Of a stretch of 64,000 nt of DNA, positions 52,152 to 62,564 are shown piece after piece. The notes under the pieces are model-generated. The model was given only the letters and a program-made list of their open reading frames with translations. It made no database searches and was not told where the DNA came from. A program made the position numbers and the translations under genes. Source of the stretch: Mycolicibacterium chlorophenolicum (GTDB lineage Bacteria > Actinomycetota > Actinomycetes > Mycobacteriales > Mycobacteriaceae); NCBI RefSeq assembly GCF_001044235.1, contig NZ_JYNL01000023.1, forward strand, positions 251,153-315,152, read 5' to 3'. Each line of letters opens with the position of its first letter. Within the stretch, counting starts at the first letter, position 1.

Positions 52152-53231
52152 ATGGATGCTGGAGGCACCTCGGGCGGATCTGACGGGCTGAACTACCCGA
52201 AGGTCGTGCTCGTCACGGGAGCCTGCCGATTCCTCGGCGGCTACCTGACGGCCCGACTGGCGCAGAACCCGCTGATCAATCACGTGATCGCGGTCGACGC
52301 GATCGCCCCGAGCAAGGACCTGTTGCGCCGGATGGGGCGCGCGGAGTTCGTCCGCGCCGACATCCGGAACCCGTTCATCGCCAAGGTGATCCGCAACGGG
52401 GATGTCGACACCGTGGTGCACGCCGCGGCCGCGTCGTATGCGCCCCGCTCCGGCGGCCGGGCCACGCTCAAGGAACTGAACGTGATGGGCGCGATCCAGC
52501 TGTTCGCCGCCTGCCAGAAGGCGCCGTCGGTGCGCCGGGTCATCCTCAAGTCGACGTCGGAGGTCTACGGCTCGACGTCGCGGGATCCGGTGCTCTTCAC
52601 CGAGGCGCGCAGCCGGCGCAGACCGCCGGGCGAGGGCTTCGCCCGCGACAGCATCGACATCGAGGGCTACGCGCGTGGGCTGGGCCGGCGCAGGCCCGAC
52701 ATCGCGGTCACCATCCTGCGGCTGGCCAACATGATCGGGCCCGCGATGGACACCGCCCTGTCGCGGTACCTGGCCGGGCCCGTGGTGCCGACGGTCATCG
52801 GCCACGACGCCCGCATGCAGCTCCTGCACGAGCAGGACGCGCTCGGGGCACTGGAGCGGGCCACGATGGCGGGCAAGGCCGGCACCTTCAACATCGGGGC
52901 GTCGGGGATCATCATGATGAGTCAGGCGATCCGCCGATCGGGCCGGCTGGCGCTGCCGCTGCCGCGGTCGGCGTTGGTGGCGGTGGATTCGCTGTGGCGG
53001 GCCACCCGCAACAGCGAACTGGATCGCGAGCAGCTCGACTACCTCAGCTACGGCCGCGTCATGGACACCACGCGGATGCGTACCGAGCTCGGATACACGC
53101 CGAAGTGGACGACGGCCGAGGCCTTCGACGACTATGTGCGGGGACGGGGATTGAAGCCCATCGTGGATCCTCGCTGGGTTTCTGCTGTGGAGCATCGCGC
53201 TGTAGCGGCGGCTCAGCGGTTCGGACGCTAG
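52152..53231 (+). CDS. galE2: NAD-dependent epimerase/dehydratase (GalE2-like)
   Basis: 359 aa extended SDR. YPKVVLVTGACRFLGGYLTARL carries the glycine-rich NAD motif in the unusual form GACRFLGG; HAAAASYAPRSGG, STSEVYGS and LRLANMIGPAMD follow. The canonical YxxxK catalytic pair is replaced by DIEGYARGLGRRRPD, so activity as a true UDP-galactose epimerase is doubtful. Ortholog Rv0501 (galE2 by tradition). GTG 52143 is an alternative start. Upstream of a lysophospholipid acyltransferase. Confidence 0.85.
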   Translation: MDAGGTSGGSDGLNYPKVVLVTGACRFLGGYLTARLAQNPLINHVIAVDAIAPSKDLLRRMGRAEFVRADIRNPFIAKVIRNGDVDTVVHAAAASYAPRSGGRATLKELNVMGAIQLFAACQKAPSVRRVILKSTSEVYGSTSRDPVLFTEARSRRRPPGEGFARDSIDIEGYARGLGRRRPDIAVTILRLANMIGPAMDTALSRYLAGPVVPTVIGHDARMQLLHEQDALGALERATMAGKAGTFNIGASGIIMMSQAIRRSGRLALPLPRSALVAVDSLWRATRNSELDREQLDYLSYGRVMDTTRMRTELGYTPKWTTAEAFDDYVRGRGLKPIVDPRWVSAVEHRAVAAAQRFGR

Positions 53232-53286
53232 ACTCAGGGCTGCGCGTGGGGGCGGGGACACCCGGAGAAAGAGGGAAACGGAAACT

Positions 53287-54351
53287 GTGGCGGGAGAGTC
53301 GAAAGCGAAAGTCATTCCGCTGCACTCCAATTCGGGGCGTAGCGCGGCATCCCGGCGGGCAGCGGCCCAGCGGGTCGACCGATCGCGCCGACATCCCTCG
53401 CTGATCGGCGACGCCGACGGCCGCGCCACGGCCGAGGAGCTCGCCGCCGTCGTCCGCGACATCGACGCGCACCGCGCCGGTGGCGCGAGCACCGCGGGGG
53501 AGACGCCCACCGAACTCGCCACCCGGATCGCCGCCGTCGCCGACTTCATCCGCAAACGGATGACCGGCGACTACACCGTCGATGAGTTCGGCTTCGACCC
53601 GCACCTCAACAACGCAATCTTCCTTCCTTTGCTGCGGGTGTTCTTCAACAACTGGTTCCGGGTCGAGGTCAGTGGCATCGAGAACCTCCCCGAGACGGGC
53701 GCGGCTCTGGTGGTGGCCAACCACGCCGGCGTGCTGCCGTTCGACGGTCTGATGACCTCGGTCGCGGTCCGCGACCATCACCCCGCGCACCGCGACCTTC
53801 GCCTTCTGGCCGCCGACATGGTGTTCGACATGCCGGGCGTCGGGCAGGCCGCCCGCAAGGCCGGCCACACCATGGCCTGCACCGACGACGCGCACCGGCT
53901 GCTCGCCGCCGGGGAGCTGACCGCAGTGTTCCCGGAGGGCTACAAGGGCCTGGGCAAGGGCTTCAAGGACCGCTACAAGCTGCAGCGATTCGGCCGCGGT
54001 GGCTTCGTCTCGGCCGCGCTGCGCACCAAGGCGCCGATCGTGCCGTGCTCGATCGTCGGCTCGGAGGAGATCTATCCGATGGTCGCCGACGTCAAGCTGC
54101 TGGCGCGGCTTCTCGGCCTGCCGTATTTCCCCGTCACACCGCTGTTCCCGCTGGCAGGCCCGCTCGGCGTGGTCCCGCTGCCGTCGAAGTGGTACATCCA
54201 GTTCGGGGAGCCGATCGACACCGCCGGTTACGACGAGTCGGCCGCCGAGGACCCGATGGTCACCTTCGAGCTCACCGATCAGGTGCGCGAGACCATCCAG
54301 CAGACGCTGTACCAGCTGCTCGCGAACCGCCGGAACACGTTCTTCGGCTGA
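53287..54351 (+). CDS. Lysophospholipid acyltransferase family protein (Rv0502-like)
   Basis: 354 aa. A basic, disordered N-terminus of ~40 residues precedes the PlsC/LPLAT fold (about 110-340): NHAGVLPFDG, catalytic H146 and D153, a spaced variant of the HX4D motif seen in MGAT-like LPLATs; FPEGYKGLGKGFKDRYKLQRFGRGGF; PIVPCSIVGSEEIYP. Probably acylates glycerol or glycolipid acceptors at the inner membrane face. A -10 TAGACT overlaps the galE2 stop. Convergent with hadD, 13 nt apart. Confidence 0.88.
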   Translation: MAGESKAKVIPLHSNSGRSAASRRAAAQRVDRSRRHPSLIGDADGRATAEELAAVVRDIDAHRAGGASTAGETPTELATRIAAVADFIRKRMTGDYTVDEFGFDPHLNNAIFLPLLRVFFNNWFRVEVSGIENLPETGAALVVANHAGVLPFDGLMTSVAVRDHHPAHRDLRLLAADMVFDMPGVGQAARKAGHTMACTDDAHRLLAAGELTAVFPEGYKGLGKGFKDRYKLQRFGRGGFVSAALRTKAPIVPCSIVGSEEIYPMVADVKLLARLLGLPYFPVTPLFPLAGPLGVVPLPSKWYIQFGEPIDTAGYDESAAEDPMVTFELTDQVRETIQQTLYQLLANRRNTFFG

Positions 54352-54364
54352 GCGCTCGCGCCGG

Positions 54365-54904
54365 TCAGTCCGCCTGGGCTGTTTGCTTGGCAACCATCTT
54401 GCGGAGTGCCTCGTCGCGCGCCGCGGCGATCCGGTCGCTCACCTCGTCGGCCTCGGTGTCCGACTGCGCCTCGCCCATCACCGTCACCACGCTCGTCAGC
54501 ACGGGTTCGCCCCGCTCGTCGGTGACCTCGCCGCGGACCTCGGTCACGACCGCGCCGTGCGATTCGGTCACCGAGTCCAGATATGAGTCGAAGAACAGCT
54601 TGTCGCCCGCCACGATGGGCCGGTGGAACTTGATCTTCTGGTCGCGGTGCAGCACCCGCTCCATGTTGATCGGCACGTCGAACTGGTTGAAGATCTCCAG
54701 CTGCACGCGCCTGCCGGCCACTGCGAGGAACGTCAGGGACGCGATCAGCGCGGCCTGGCCGCAGTCCTGCGCGGCCTCCTCGCTGTAGTGCGCGGGATGG
54801 TCGTCCTTGACCGCGCGGGCGAACTCGCGGATCTTCTCGCGGTCGACCTCGAAGTAGTCCGGATACCGGTAATGGGTTCCGATGATGTTCGCAGCGATGG
54901 CCAT
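54365..54904 (-). CDS. hadD: (3R)-hydroxyacyl-ACP dehydratase HadD
   Basis: 179 aa from ATG 54904. MaoC N-terminal-like hotdog protein: [39 protein letters not shown], then [44 protein letters not shown]. Matches the HadD family (Rv0504c; MSMEG_0948 in M. smegmatis), a dehydratase-like component needed for full-length mycolic acid elongation in FAS-II. The hydratase-2 catalytic D-x4-H motif is not clear in this half, so it may need a partner. cmaA2 (Rv0503c), adjacent in M. tuberculosis, is absent. Confidence 0.86.
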   Translation of the reverse strand: MAIAANIIGTHYRYPDYFEVDREKIREFARAVKDDHPAHYSEEAAQDCGQAALIASLTFLAVAGRRVQLEIFNQFDVPINMERVLHRDQKIKFHRPIVAGDKLFFDSYLDSVTESHGAVVTEVRGEVTDERGEPVLTSVVTVMGEAQSDTEADEVSDRIAAARDEALRKMVAKQTAQAD

Positions 54905-54962
54905 GCGGCGATAGTCTCCGTTGCTCGGCGGTGGCGGCGCGAGCCTATCAGCGCCGCCCCGG

Positions 54963-55868
54963 CTACTTCCTGTCCCGGCGCGACACCGCCGCGGCCAGCG
55001 CACCGCCGACCGCGCCCAGCGCCAGCGCCGACGGCACCCCGATGCGGGCCGCCTTGCGGGCGGTGCGGAAGTCGCGGATCTCCCAGCCCCGCTCGCGGGC
55101 CAGGTCGCGCAGGTCCGCGTCGGGGTTGATCGCCACCGCGGTGCCCACCAGCGAGAGCATCGGCACGTCGTTGAAGCTGTCGGAGTAGGCGGTGCAGCGG
55201 CGCAGGTTCAGTCCCTCCCGGATGGCCAGCGACCGGACGGCGTGCGCCTTGCCGGTGCCGTGCAGGATGTCGCCGACGAGCCGGCCGGTGAACACCCCGT
55301 CCACCGACTCGGCGACGGTGCCCAGCGCGCCGGTCAGCCCCAGCCTGCGCGCGATGGTGTCGGCCAGCTCGTAAGGCGTCGCGGTGACCAGCCACACCTG
55401 CTGGCCGGCGTCGAGGTGCATCTGGGCCAGCGCGCGGGTGCCCGGCCAGATCTTGTCGGCGATGATCTCGTCGTAGATCTCCTCGCCGAGGGCGACCAGC
55501 TCGGCGGTCGAGCGGCCCTCGATGAACGCCAGCGCCTTGCGCCGCCCCGCCGCGACGTCGTCGCTGTTCTCCCGGCCCGTCAGCTGGAACTTCGCCTGGG
55601 CCATCGCGAAGCGGGCCAGGTCCTTGTAGGTGAAGTACTCGCGGGCGGCCAGGCCGCGGGCGAAGTGCACCAGCGACGAGCCGTGCACCAGGGTGTTGTC
55701 CACGTCGAAGAACGCCGCCGCGGTCAGGTCGGGCGGCGGAGGCGGCGGCCCCGGCAGCTCCTCGGCCGGCTCGACGAGGCCCTCGGCGGCCACCGCGGCG
55801 CTGACCTCGCCCGCGACTTGCTGCGCCCGGCCGTCGGTCCCGACGCCCAAGCCCCCGATATCGGACAC
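54963..55868 (-). CDS. serB1: HAD-IB family hydrolase, SerB1-like
   Basis: 301 aa. A Pro-rich N-terminus (about 30-48) precedes a HAD phosphatase: nucleophile motif FFDVDNTLV (D55, D57), motif II LVTATP, motif III lysine in [13 protein letters not shown], motif [15 protein letters not shown]-terminal hydrophobic segment ([18 protein letters not shown]) may anchor it. Called SerB1 in M. tuberculosis (Rv0505c), though phosphoserine activity is not established; the cap domain is of the C1 type. Divergent from the glutaredoxin-like gene. Confidence 0.88.
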   Translation of the reverse strand: MSDIGGLGVGTDGRAQQVAGEVSAAVAAEGLVEPAEELPGPPPPPPDLTAAAFFDVDNTLVHGSSLVHFARGLAAREYFTYKDLARFAMAQAKFQLTGRENSDDVAAGRRKALAFIEGRSTAELVALGEEIYDEIIADKIWPGTRALAQMHLDAGQQVWLVTATPYELADTIARRLGLTGALGTVAESVDGVFTGRLVGDILHGTGKAHAVRSLAIREGLNLRRCTAYSDSFNDVPMLSLVGTAVAINPDADLRDLARERGWEIRDFRTARKAARIGVPSALALGAVGGALAAAVSRRDRK

Positions 55869-55907
55869 GGCTACAACAGTAAGTCACCTGGTCGCGATAC
55901 TGGCGGG

Positions 55908-56162
55908 GTGGATCGCGCTGTGCAGTTGCTCACTCGCCAGGGATGTCCGATGTGCCAGGCCGCCGCGACGCGGCTGGCCGAACTGGGCGACGAGCTCGGA
56001 TTCCGGCTGACCGTGACCGACGTGGACGAGGCCGCCGCAGCCGGTGACGTCGCACTTCGCGCCGAGTTCGGCGACCGGCTGCCCGTCGTGCTCCTCGACG
56101 GCGCCGAACACAGCTACTGGGAGGTCGACGAGGCCCGGCTGCGGGCCGATCTGGCCGGCTGA
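55908..56162 (+). CDS. Glutaredoxin-like thiol protein (Rv0508-like)
   Basis: 84 aa from GTG 55908. DUF836/glutaredoxin-like fold with the redox motif GCPMC ([20 protein letters not shown]), and [26 protein letters not shown] providing the cis-Pro region. Small electron donor; partner unknown. The mmpS2-mmpL2 pair found between serB1 and this gene in M. tuberculosis is absent. It stands 56 nt before hemA. Confidence 0.88.
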   Translation: MDRAVQLLTRQGCPMCQAAATRLAELGDELGFRLTVTDVDEAAAAGDVALRAEFGDRLPVVLLDGAEHSYWEVDEARLRADLAG

Positions 56163-56218
56163 GCAAATTTGGAAGGCCAGCTGGTGAACGACTACCTTGG
56201 TGGGGTGGTGAGGAAGCC

Positions 56219-57589
56219 GTGAGCGTACTGCTTTTCGGGGTTTCGCACCGCAGCGCGCCGGTATCCGTGCTCGAACAACTGAGCACCGACGAGGCCGATC
56301 AGGCCAAGATCATCGAGCAGGTTCTGCAGTCCTCACTGGTCACCGAAGCCATGGTGCTGTCGACCTGCAACCGGGTGGAGATGTACGCGGTCGTCGAGGC
56401 GTTCCACGGCGGTCTGTCGGTGATCGGTCAGGTGCTCAGCGAGCACTCCGGTATGTCGCTGCAGGATCTGACCAGGTACGCCTACGTCCGCTACGCCGAA
56501 GCCGCGGTCGAGCACCTGTTCGCCGTCGCCAGCGGGCTGGACTCGGCCGTGGTCGGCGAGGCCCAGGTGCTGGGCCAGGTGCGGCGGGCCTACGCGACCG
56601 CCGAGACCAACCACACCGTCGGGCGCACCCTGCACGAGCTGTCCCAGCGGGCCCTGTCGGTCGGCAAGCGGGTGCACTCCGAGACCGGCATCGACGCCGC
56701 CGGCGCGTCCGTGGTCTCCGTCGCACTTGACATGGCCGAGGCCCGGATCGGCTCGCTGGCCGGGCGGTCCGCGGTGGTCGTGGGCGCCGGGTCGATGGGC
56801 GCCCTGGCCGCCCGGCAGCTGATGCGCGCCGGGATCGAACGCATCCACGTGGTGAACCGCTCACTGCCGCGCGCCAAACGGCTCGCCGAGAACATCCGCG
56901 GCCACGGCGTCACCGCCGAGGCCTACCCGTTCGACCACCTGCCGCCGCTGCTCACCGACGCCGATGTGGTGGTCAGCTGCACCGGCGCGGTGCGTCCGGT
57001 GGTGTCGCTGGCCGACGTGCACCGCGGCCTGGCCCAGCGGCTCGGCAACAGCAAGCAGCTGGTGATGTGCGATCTCGGCATGCCCCGCGACATCGACCCC
57101 GCGGTGGCCGGGCTGCCCGGGGTGTACGTGATCGACATGGAGCGGATCCTGCGGGAACCGACCGCGCGCGCCGCCACCTCCGACGCCGAGGCCGCCCGCT
57201 CGATCGTCGCCGCCGAGGTCGCCGACTACCTGGCCGGCCAGCGGATGGCGGAGGTCACCCCGACGGTCACCGCGTTGCGCCAGCGCGCCGCCGACGTCGT
57301 CGAGGCCGAACTCCTGCGGCTGGACAACCGGTTGCCCGGGCTGGACTCTGCGCACCGCGACGAGGTCGCCAAGACGGTGCGCCGCGTCGTCGACAAACTC
57401 CTGCACGCGCCGACCGTGCGCGTCAAACAGCTGGCCAGCGCGCCCGGCGGGGACAGCTACGCCGAGGCGCTGCGCGAACTCTTCGAACTCGACCAGCACG
57501 CCGTCGACGCGGTCGCCGGAAGCGAGCTGGGGGCCGTCGCGGTGGGTGAGATCCCCTTGCTGACAACCGATCTCGACAGCACCGAGTGA
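56219..57589 (+). CDS. hemA: Glutamyl-tRNA reductase
   Basis: 456 aa. First step of C5-pathway tetrapyrrole synthesis, reducing glutamyl-tRNA to glutamate-1-semialdehyde with NADPH. Nucleophile C50 in [27 protein letters not shown] fold [15 protein letters not shown], and the C-terminal dimerisation helix. GTG 56219 gives the canonical [16 protein letters not shown] -10 TACCTT (56188-56193 region) precedes. The GTG of hemC overlaps its stop. Confidence 0.97.
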   Translation: MSVLLFGVSHRSAPVSVLEQLSTDEADQAKIIEQVLQSSLVTEAMVLSTCNRVEMYAVVEAFHGGLSVIGQVLSEHSGMSLQDLTRYAYVRYAEAAVEHLFAVASGLDSAVVGEAQVLGQVRRAYATAETNHTVGRTLHELSQRALSVGKRVHSETGIDAAGASVVSVALDMAEARIGSLAGRSAVVVGAGSMGALAARQLMRAGIERIHVVNRSLPRAKRLAENIRGHGVTAEAYPFDHLPPLLTDADVVVSCTGAVRPVVSLADVHRGLAQRLGNSKQLVMCDLGMPRDIDPAVAGLPGVYVIDMERILREPTARAATSDAEAARSIVAAEVADYLAGQRMAEVTPTVTALRQRAADVVEAELLRLDNRLPGLDSAHRDEVAKTVRRVVDKLLHAPTVRVKQLASAPGGDSYAEALRELFELDQHAVDAVAGSELGAVAVGEIPLLTTDLDSTE

Positions 57590-58521
57590 TCCGCATCGGC
57601 ACGCGGGGCAGTCTGTTGGCCACCACCCAGGCCGGTTCCATCCGCGACGCGCTCATCGCCGCCGGGCACGACGCCGAACTCGTGATCGTCTCCACCGACG
57701 GCGATCGGTCGCAGGCGCCGATCGCCGACATCGGCGTCGGGGTGTTCACCGCCGCACTGCGCGAAGCCATCGCCGACGGCACCGTCGACATGGCGGTGCA
57801 CTCCTACAAGGATTTGCCGACCGCACCCGATCCACGGTTCGTCATCGCCGCGATCCCGGTGCGCGAGGACGCCCGCGACGCGCTGGTGGCCCGGGACGGG
57901 ATGGTGCTCGGAGAGTTGCCCACCGGTTCGGTGATCGGCACCTCGTCCCCGCGACGGACCGCGCAGCTTAGAGCACTGGGTCTCGGTTTGGAAATCCGCC
58001 CCCTACGAGGCAACCTAGATACCAGGTTGAACAGGGTAAGCAGCGGTGTTCTCGACGCCGTCGTGGTCGCCCGAGCGGGATTGGCCCGCATCGGTCGCCT
58101 CGACGCCGTCACCGAGACGCTGGAACCGGTACAGATGTTGCCGGCGCCGGCTCAAGGTGCGTTGGCAGTCGAGTGCCGTGCCGGTGACTCCGGCCTGGCC
58201 GAACTGTTGGCGGAACTCGATGACGCCGACACCCGGGCCGCGGTCATCGCAGAGCGGACCCTGCTCGCCGAACTGGAGGCGGGTTGCTCCGCACCGGTGG
58301 GCGCGATCGCCGAGGTGGTCGAGTCGATCGATGAGGACGGCCGCGTCTTCGAAGAGCTGTCGCTGCGCGGCTGCGTGGCGACGCTGGACGGATCCGACGT
58401 GATCCGGGCGTCCGGTATCGGAACACCCGAGCGGGCACGGGAGCTGGGGCTCTCGGTGGCCGCGGAACTGTTCGAGCTGGGAGCACGGGACCTGTTGGAC
58501 GAACGCGGGAGAGGTACATGA
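57586..58521 (+). CDS. hemC: Porphobilinogen deaminase (hydroxymethylbilane synthase)
   Basis: 311 aa. Polymerises four porphobilinogens to hydroxymethylbilane on a covalent dipyrromethane cofactor held by C234 ([11 protein letters not shown]). [35 protein letters not shown] and [10 protein letters not shown] are intact. GTGA overlap with hemA and ATGA with hemD: one translationally coupled operon. Confidence 0.98.
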   Translation: MIRIGTRGSLLATTQAGSIRDALIAAGHDAELVIVSTDGDRSQAPIADIGVGVFTAALREAIADGTVDMAVHSYKDLPTAPDPRFVIAAIPVREDARDALVARDGMVLGELPTGSVIGTSSPRRTAQLRALGLGLEIRPLRGNLDTRLNRVSSGVLDAVVVARAGLARIGRLDAVTETLEPVQMLPAPAQGALAVECRAGDSGLAELLAELDDADTRAAVIAERTLLAELEAGCSAPVGAIAEVVESIDEDGRVFEELSLRGCVATLDGSDVIRASGIGTPERARELGLSVAAELFELGARDLLDERGRGT

Positions 58522-60200
58522 CTCGCCAGATGACCTTGCGAGGACGCAAGGGCAAGCCCGGCCGCATCACGTTCGTCGGCTCCGGGCCCGGGGATCCGGG
58601 CCTGCTGACGACGCGCGCCCGTGCTGTGTTGGCCAACGCCGCCCTCGTCTTCACCGACCCCGACGTACCGGAAGCGGTGCTCGCCCTCGCGGGTTCAGAG
58701 CTGCCACCGCCGTCGGGACCCGTTCCGGCGGCCGGCGCCCCGGAGGCTGCGGCCACCGACGCCGCGCCCGCGAAGGCGGCCGAACCCGTCATCCCCGGCG
58801 GCCCGGACATCCGGCCCGCGCTCGGCGACCCGGCCGAGGTCGCCAAGACGCTGGCCACCGAGGCCCGCACCGGGGTCGACGTGGTCCGCCTCGTGGCCGG
58901 TGACCCGCTGTCGATCGACGCGGTGATCACCGAGATCAACGCGCTGGCCCGCACGCAGCTGACGTTCGAGATCGTTCCCGGTCTGCCCGACACGTCGGCC
59001 GTGCCGACCTATGCGGGACTGCCGCTGGGGTCGTCGCACACCGTCGCCGACGTCCGCGACCCGAACGTGGACTGGGCCGCACTGGCCGCCGCGCCCGGGC
59101 CGCTGATCCTGCACGCGACCGCCTCGCATCTGCCCGAGGCGGCACGCACACTGATCGAGTACGGGCTGGCCGACAGCACCCCCGCGGTCGTCACCGCCAA
59201 CGGCACCACGTGCCAGCAGCGTTCGGTGGAGACCACGCTCGCGGGTCTGCTGGACAAGGCGGTGCTGGACAAGCCGGCCGGTGTCGAGCCGTCGGGCCCG
59301 CTGACCGGCACGCTGGTCGTGACCATCGGCCGGACCGTGGCGAACCGCGCCAAGCTGAACTGGTGGGAGAGCCGCGCACTGTACGGCTGGACCGTGCTGG
59401 TGCCGCGCACCAAGGACCAGGCCGGTGAGATGAGCGATCGGCTCGTCGGCCACGGCGCGCTGCCCATCGAAGTGCCGACCATCGCGGTCGAGCCGCCGCG
59501 AAGCCCGGCCCAGATGGAAAGGGCCGTCAAGGGTCTGGTCGACGGCCGGTTCCAGTGGGTGGTGTTCACCTCCACCAACGCGGTGCGTGCGGTGTGGGAG
59601 AAGTTCAACGAGTTCGGCCTCGACGCCCGCGCGTTCTCCGGCGTCAAGATCGCCTGCGTGGGGCAGGCTACTGCCGACCGGGTGCGCGCCTTCGGCATCA
59701 ACCCGGAGCTGGTGCCCACCGGTGAGCAGTCGTCGCTGGGTCTGCTCGACGAATTCCCGCCCTATGACGACGTTTTCGATCCGGTGAACCGCGTGCTGCT
59801 GCCGCGCGCCGACATCGCCACCGAGACGCTGGCCGAGGGGCTGCGCGAACGGGGCTGGGAGATCGAGGACGTCACCGCGTACCGGACCGTGCGCGCGGCC
59901 CCGCCGCCGGCGCACACCCGCGAGATGATCAAGACGGGCGGCTTCGACGCGGTGTGCTTCACGTCGAGCTCCACGGTGCGCAACCTCGTCGGCATCGCCG
60001 GCAAGCCGCACGCCCGCACGATCGTGGCGTGCATCGGGCCGAAAACCGCTGAAACCGCAGCCGAATTCGGGTTGCGTGTCGACGTCCAGCCCGAGGTGGC
60101 CGCGGTGGGACCGCTCGTCGAGGCGCTCGCCGAGCACGCCGCCCGGCTGCGTGCCGAGGGTGCGCTACCCCCGCCGCGGAAGAAGAGCCGCCGCCGCTGA
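58518..60200 (+). CDS. hemD: Uroporphyrinogen-III synthase with N-terminal SUMT-like domain
   Basis: 560 aa. The C-terminal half (about 285-545) is a HemD fold: [75 protein letters not shown]. The N-terminal half resembles uroporphyrinogen-III methyltransferase ([46 protein letters not shown]) but the usual LKGGDPxxFGRGxEE and LTHR blocks are altered and an Ala/Pro-rich insertion is present, so methyltransferase activity may be lost. Ends with a basic RKKSRRR tail. Typical mycobacterial arrangement (Rv0511). Confidence 0.92.
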   Translation: MTRQMTLRGRKGKPGRITFVGSGPGDPGLLTTRARAVLANAALVFTDPDVPEAVLALAGSELPPPSGPVPAAGAPEAAATDAAPAKAAEPVIPGGPDIRPALGDPAEVAKTLATEARTGVDVVRLVAGDPLSIDAVITEINALARTQLTFEIVPGLPDTSAVPTYAGLPLGSSHTVADVRDPNVDWAALAAAPGPLILHATASHLPEAARTLIEYGLADSTPAVVTANGTTCQQRSVETTLAGLLDKAVLDKPAGVEPSGPLTGTLVVTIGRTVANRAKLNWWESRALYGWTVLVPRTKDQAGEMSDRLVGHGALPIEVPTIAVEPPRSPAQMERAVKGLVDGRFQWVVFTSTNAVRAVWEKFNEFGLDARAFSGVKIACVGQATADRVRAFGINPELVPTGEQSSLGLLDEFPPYDDVFDPVNRVLLPRADIATETLAEGLRERGWEIEDVTAYRTVRAAPPPAHTREMIKTGGFDAVCFTSSSTVRNLVGIAGKPHARTIVACIGPKTAETAAEFGLRVDVQPEVAAVGPLVEALAEHAARLRAEGALPPPRKKSRRR

Positions 60201-60214
60201 TCGACAGGACGGTC

Positions 60215-61195
60215 ATGCCTTTCCCGAGTCATCGTCCGCGGCGGCTGCGGTCCTCCCCGGCCATGCGCCGGCTGGTCGCGCAGACCACGCTGGCGCCACG
60301 GCAACTCGTGCTGCCGATGTTCGTCGCCGACGGCATCGACGAACCACGACCGATCGCCTCGATGCCCGGCGTGGTGCAGCACACCCGTGAGTCGCTGCGC
60401 CGTGCCGCCGCCGAGGCGGTCGAGGCCGGTGTCGGCGGGCTGATGTTGTTCGGGGTGCCGCGCGACGAGGACAAGGATGCACGCGGGTCGGCAGGCACCG
60501 ACCATGACGGCGTGCTCAACGTCGCACTGCGCGACCTCGCAGGCGATCTCGGCGACGCGACCGTGCTGATGGCCGACACCTGCCTCGACGAGTTCACCGA
60601 CCACGGGCACTGCGGGATAGTGGACCGGGCGGGCAGAGTGGATAATGACGAGACCAACCGGCGTTACGTCGAACTGGCTGTGGCACAGGCGGATTCGGGG
60701 GCTCACATGGTGGGCCCGAGCGGCATGATGGACGGGCAGGTCGCCGCGATCCGGGCCGGGCTCGACGCCGCCGGGCACATCGACACCGCGATCCTGGCCT
60801 ACGCCGCGAAGTTCGCCTCCGGTTTCTACGGCCCGTTCCGCGAGGCGGTGTCCTCGAGCCTGCAGGGCGACCGTCGCACCTATCAGCAGGAGCCCGGCAA
60901 CGCCCGCGAGGCGCTGCACGAGGTCGACCTCGACATCGACGAGGGCGCGGACATCATCATGGTGAAGCCGGCGATGGCCTACCTCGACATCGTCCGGGCC
61001 GCCGCCGACCGCTCACCGGTGCCTGTCGCCGCCTACCAGGTGTCGGGGGAGTACTCGATGATCAGCGCGGCGGCCGAGCACGGTTGGATCGACCTGGACA
61101 CCGTCGTGCTCGAGACGCTCACCGGCATCGTCCGCGCCGGCGCCGACATCGTGCTCACCTACTGGGCCGTCGACGTGGCCCGCCGACTCGCGTGA
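60215..61195 (+). CDS. hemB: Delta-aminolevulinic acid dehydratase
   Basis: 326 aa. Condenses two 5-aminolevulinate to porphobilinogen. Schiff-base lysines K199 (YAAKFASGFYGPF) and K251 (IMVKPAMAYLD); metal region DTCLDEFTDHGHCG, the mixed Cys/Asp form of mycobacterial enzymes. VSGEYSMI substrate loop is intact. The order hemA-C-D-B with hemB last is the standard mycobacterial one. The next membrane gene starts inside the stop. Confidence 0.97.
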   Translation: MPFPSHRPRRLRSSPAMRRLVAQTTLAPRQLVLPMFVADGIDEPRPIASMPGVVQHTRESLRRAAAEAVEAGVGGLMLFGVPRDEDKDARGSAGTDHDGVLNVALRDLAGDLGDATVLMADTCLDEFTDHGHCGIVDRAGRVDNDETNRRYVELAVAQADSGAHMVGPSGMMDGQVAAIRAGLDAAGHIDTAILAYAAKFASGFYGPFREAVSSSLQGDRRTYQQEPGNAREALHEVDLDIDEGADIIMVKPAMAYLDIVRAAADRSPVPVAAYQVSGEYSMISAAAEHGWIDLDTVVLETLTGIVRAGADIVLTYWAVDVARRLA

Positions 61196-61605
61196 CGGAT
61201 CCGTCGGCGCCACCGGTACGCCCGCCCGATGTCGACACCGGCTTCTGGCTGTGGGTGGTCGCGCTGCCGTTGATGGTCGCGGGATATCTGGTGGACCTGC
61301 TCACCGGCGATCAGCGCGCGACCGGGTTGCTGCTGGCGATCAACGTCGTGTTCGTCGTCCTGCTGGCGGCCGTCGTCGTCACGTTCCTGATCCTGATGCG
61401 GCACGGCTATCGCTGGGCACGGACCTCCCTGACCGGCGGCGCGATCGCGACGGTCGTCTACTCGGTGAGCGACCTGTTCACCGTCGACCGGCACGAGATC
61501 CCAGCGCTGGGCTATGCCGCGGCGGTGATCATCGGGTCGGTGCTGATCGGCGGCGGAACCTATCTGCTGCACCGCAAGGACGCCCACGACTTCTTCACCC
61601 GCTGA
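61192..61605 (+). CDS. Small integral membrane protein (Rv0513-like)
   Basis: 137 aa from GTG 61192 (GTGA overlap with hemB). Four hydrophobic helices are visible (about 16-37, 46-69, 77-97, 106-125), e.g. FWLWVVALPLMVAGYLVDLL and INVVFVVLLAAVVVTFLILM. No motif. Translational coupling to hemB suggests co-regulation, but there is no evidence for a role in haem synthesis. Confidence 0.78.
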   Translation: MTDPSAPPVRPPDVDTGFWLWVVALPLMVAGYLVDLLTGDQRATGLLLAINVVFVVLLAAVVVTFLILMRHGYRWARTSLTGGAIATVVYSVSDLFTVDRHEIPALGYAAAVIIGSVLIGGGTYLLHRKDAHDFFTR

Positions 61606-61623
61606 TTGGCTACGCTGACCCCG

Positions 61624-62067
61624 ATGCCGACCCACTCCCGCCCGCGCCTCGTCGACGCCGCGTTCTGGTGTTTCGTCGGCGGCGCGGTGATCATGATCGT
61701 CGGCGGGCTGCTCGCGGCGACGGCCACGTACGACGCGGCGCGCGCGGCCATCCCGTCCGAGATGAGCGACGACCGGGTGCGCAGCTACCTCACCGTCTAC
61801 CGCCTGACTGGCATCGGAGCGGTGCTGGCGGCGGGGGCGCTGGCGTTCCTCGCGGGCCGGGCCCGCCGCGGTGACGGACGATTCCGGTTCGCACTGCTCG
61901 GTATGGCATTCGCCCTGGTCGCCGTCGTGCTGTTGATGGCGATCGGGGTCGGGGTGGCCCAGCCGCTCATCCTGCTGGGGCTGCTGCCCGTTCTGGTCGG
62001 CGCGGCGCTGATGACCCGGCCTGCGGCACGGGCGTGGTACGACCAGGTGGGCGGGGGTGTGGCATGA
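61624..62067 (+). CDS. Integral membrane protein (Rv0514-like)
   Basis: 147 aa from ATG 61624. Helices: AAFWCFVGGAVIMIVGGLLAAT, GIGAVLAAGALAFLAG, and two at the C-terminus (FALLGMAFALVAVVLLMAIGV, PLILLGLLPVLVGAALM). Resembles the preceding protein in topology, suggesting an old duplication. Overlaps the next gene by ATGA. Confidence 0.72.
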   Translation: MPTHSRPRLVDAAFWCFVGGAVIMIVGGLLAATATYDAARAAIPSEMSDDRVRSYLTVYRLTGIGAVLAAGALAFLAGRARRGDGRFRFALLGMAFALVAVVLLMAIGVGVAQPLILLGLLPVLVGAALMTRPAARAWYDQVGGGVA

Positions 62068-62564
62068 CCGAACCCGTCGCCACCGGGCCGGCCACGGAGC
62101 CCCTGTTCGCCGAACAGGGCGCCAGTTGGCTGTGGGTGCTCGCCGGGCCTGCGGCCGGCATCTCGATGGCCCTGATCCAGTTGTCGGCGGGCTACGGCAT
62201 CCAGTGGGTGGTCCCGGGCGCCTTCTTCGTGCTGGTATCGGGCTTCCTGGCGATCCAGGTCAAGGCCGCCCGCATCCACACCTCGGTCGAGTTGACCGCG
62301 GACGCGCTGCGCCAGGGGACCGAGACGATCCGTACCAGCGAGATCCTGCGGGTGTACCCGGAGGCCGAGGGCGCGGAGGCCCCGAAGTGGCAGTACGCTC
62401 GGGCGCTGGGCGAGCTCACCGGCGTCCCGCGGGGGCGCACCGGGATCGGGCTGAAGCTGACCAACGACCGCACCGCGCAGGCCTGGGCGCGCAAGCACGG
62501 CCAGCTGCGGGCCGCGCTGACCAACATCGTCGAGGAGCGCATCCCGCCGGAGCGCACGCCGTGA
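62064..62564 (+). CDS. DUF3093-like membrane protein
   Basis: 166 aa. Two adjacent N-terminal hydrophobic helices (WLWVLAGPAAGISMALIQLSAG, WVVPGAFFVLVSGFLAIQV, about 22-70) are followed by a compact cytoplasmic domain (ARIHTSVELTADALRQGTETIRTSEILRVYPEAEG) of the DUF3093 type. Function unknown. ATGA and GTGA overlaps link it to both neighbours. Confidence 0.72.
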   Translation: MTEPVATGPATEPLFAEQGASWLWVLAGPAAGISMALIQLSAGYGIQWVVPGAFFVLVSGFLAIQVKAARIHTSVELTADALRQGTETIRTSEILRVYPEAEGAEAPKWQYARALGELTGVPRGRTGIGLKLTNDRTAQAWARKHGQLRAALTNIVEERIPPERTP

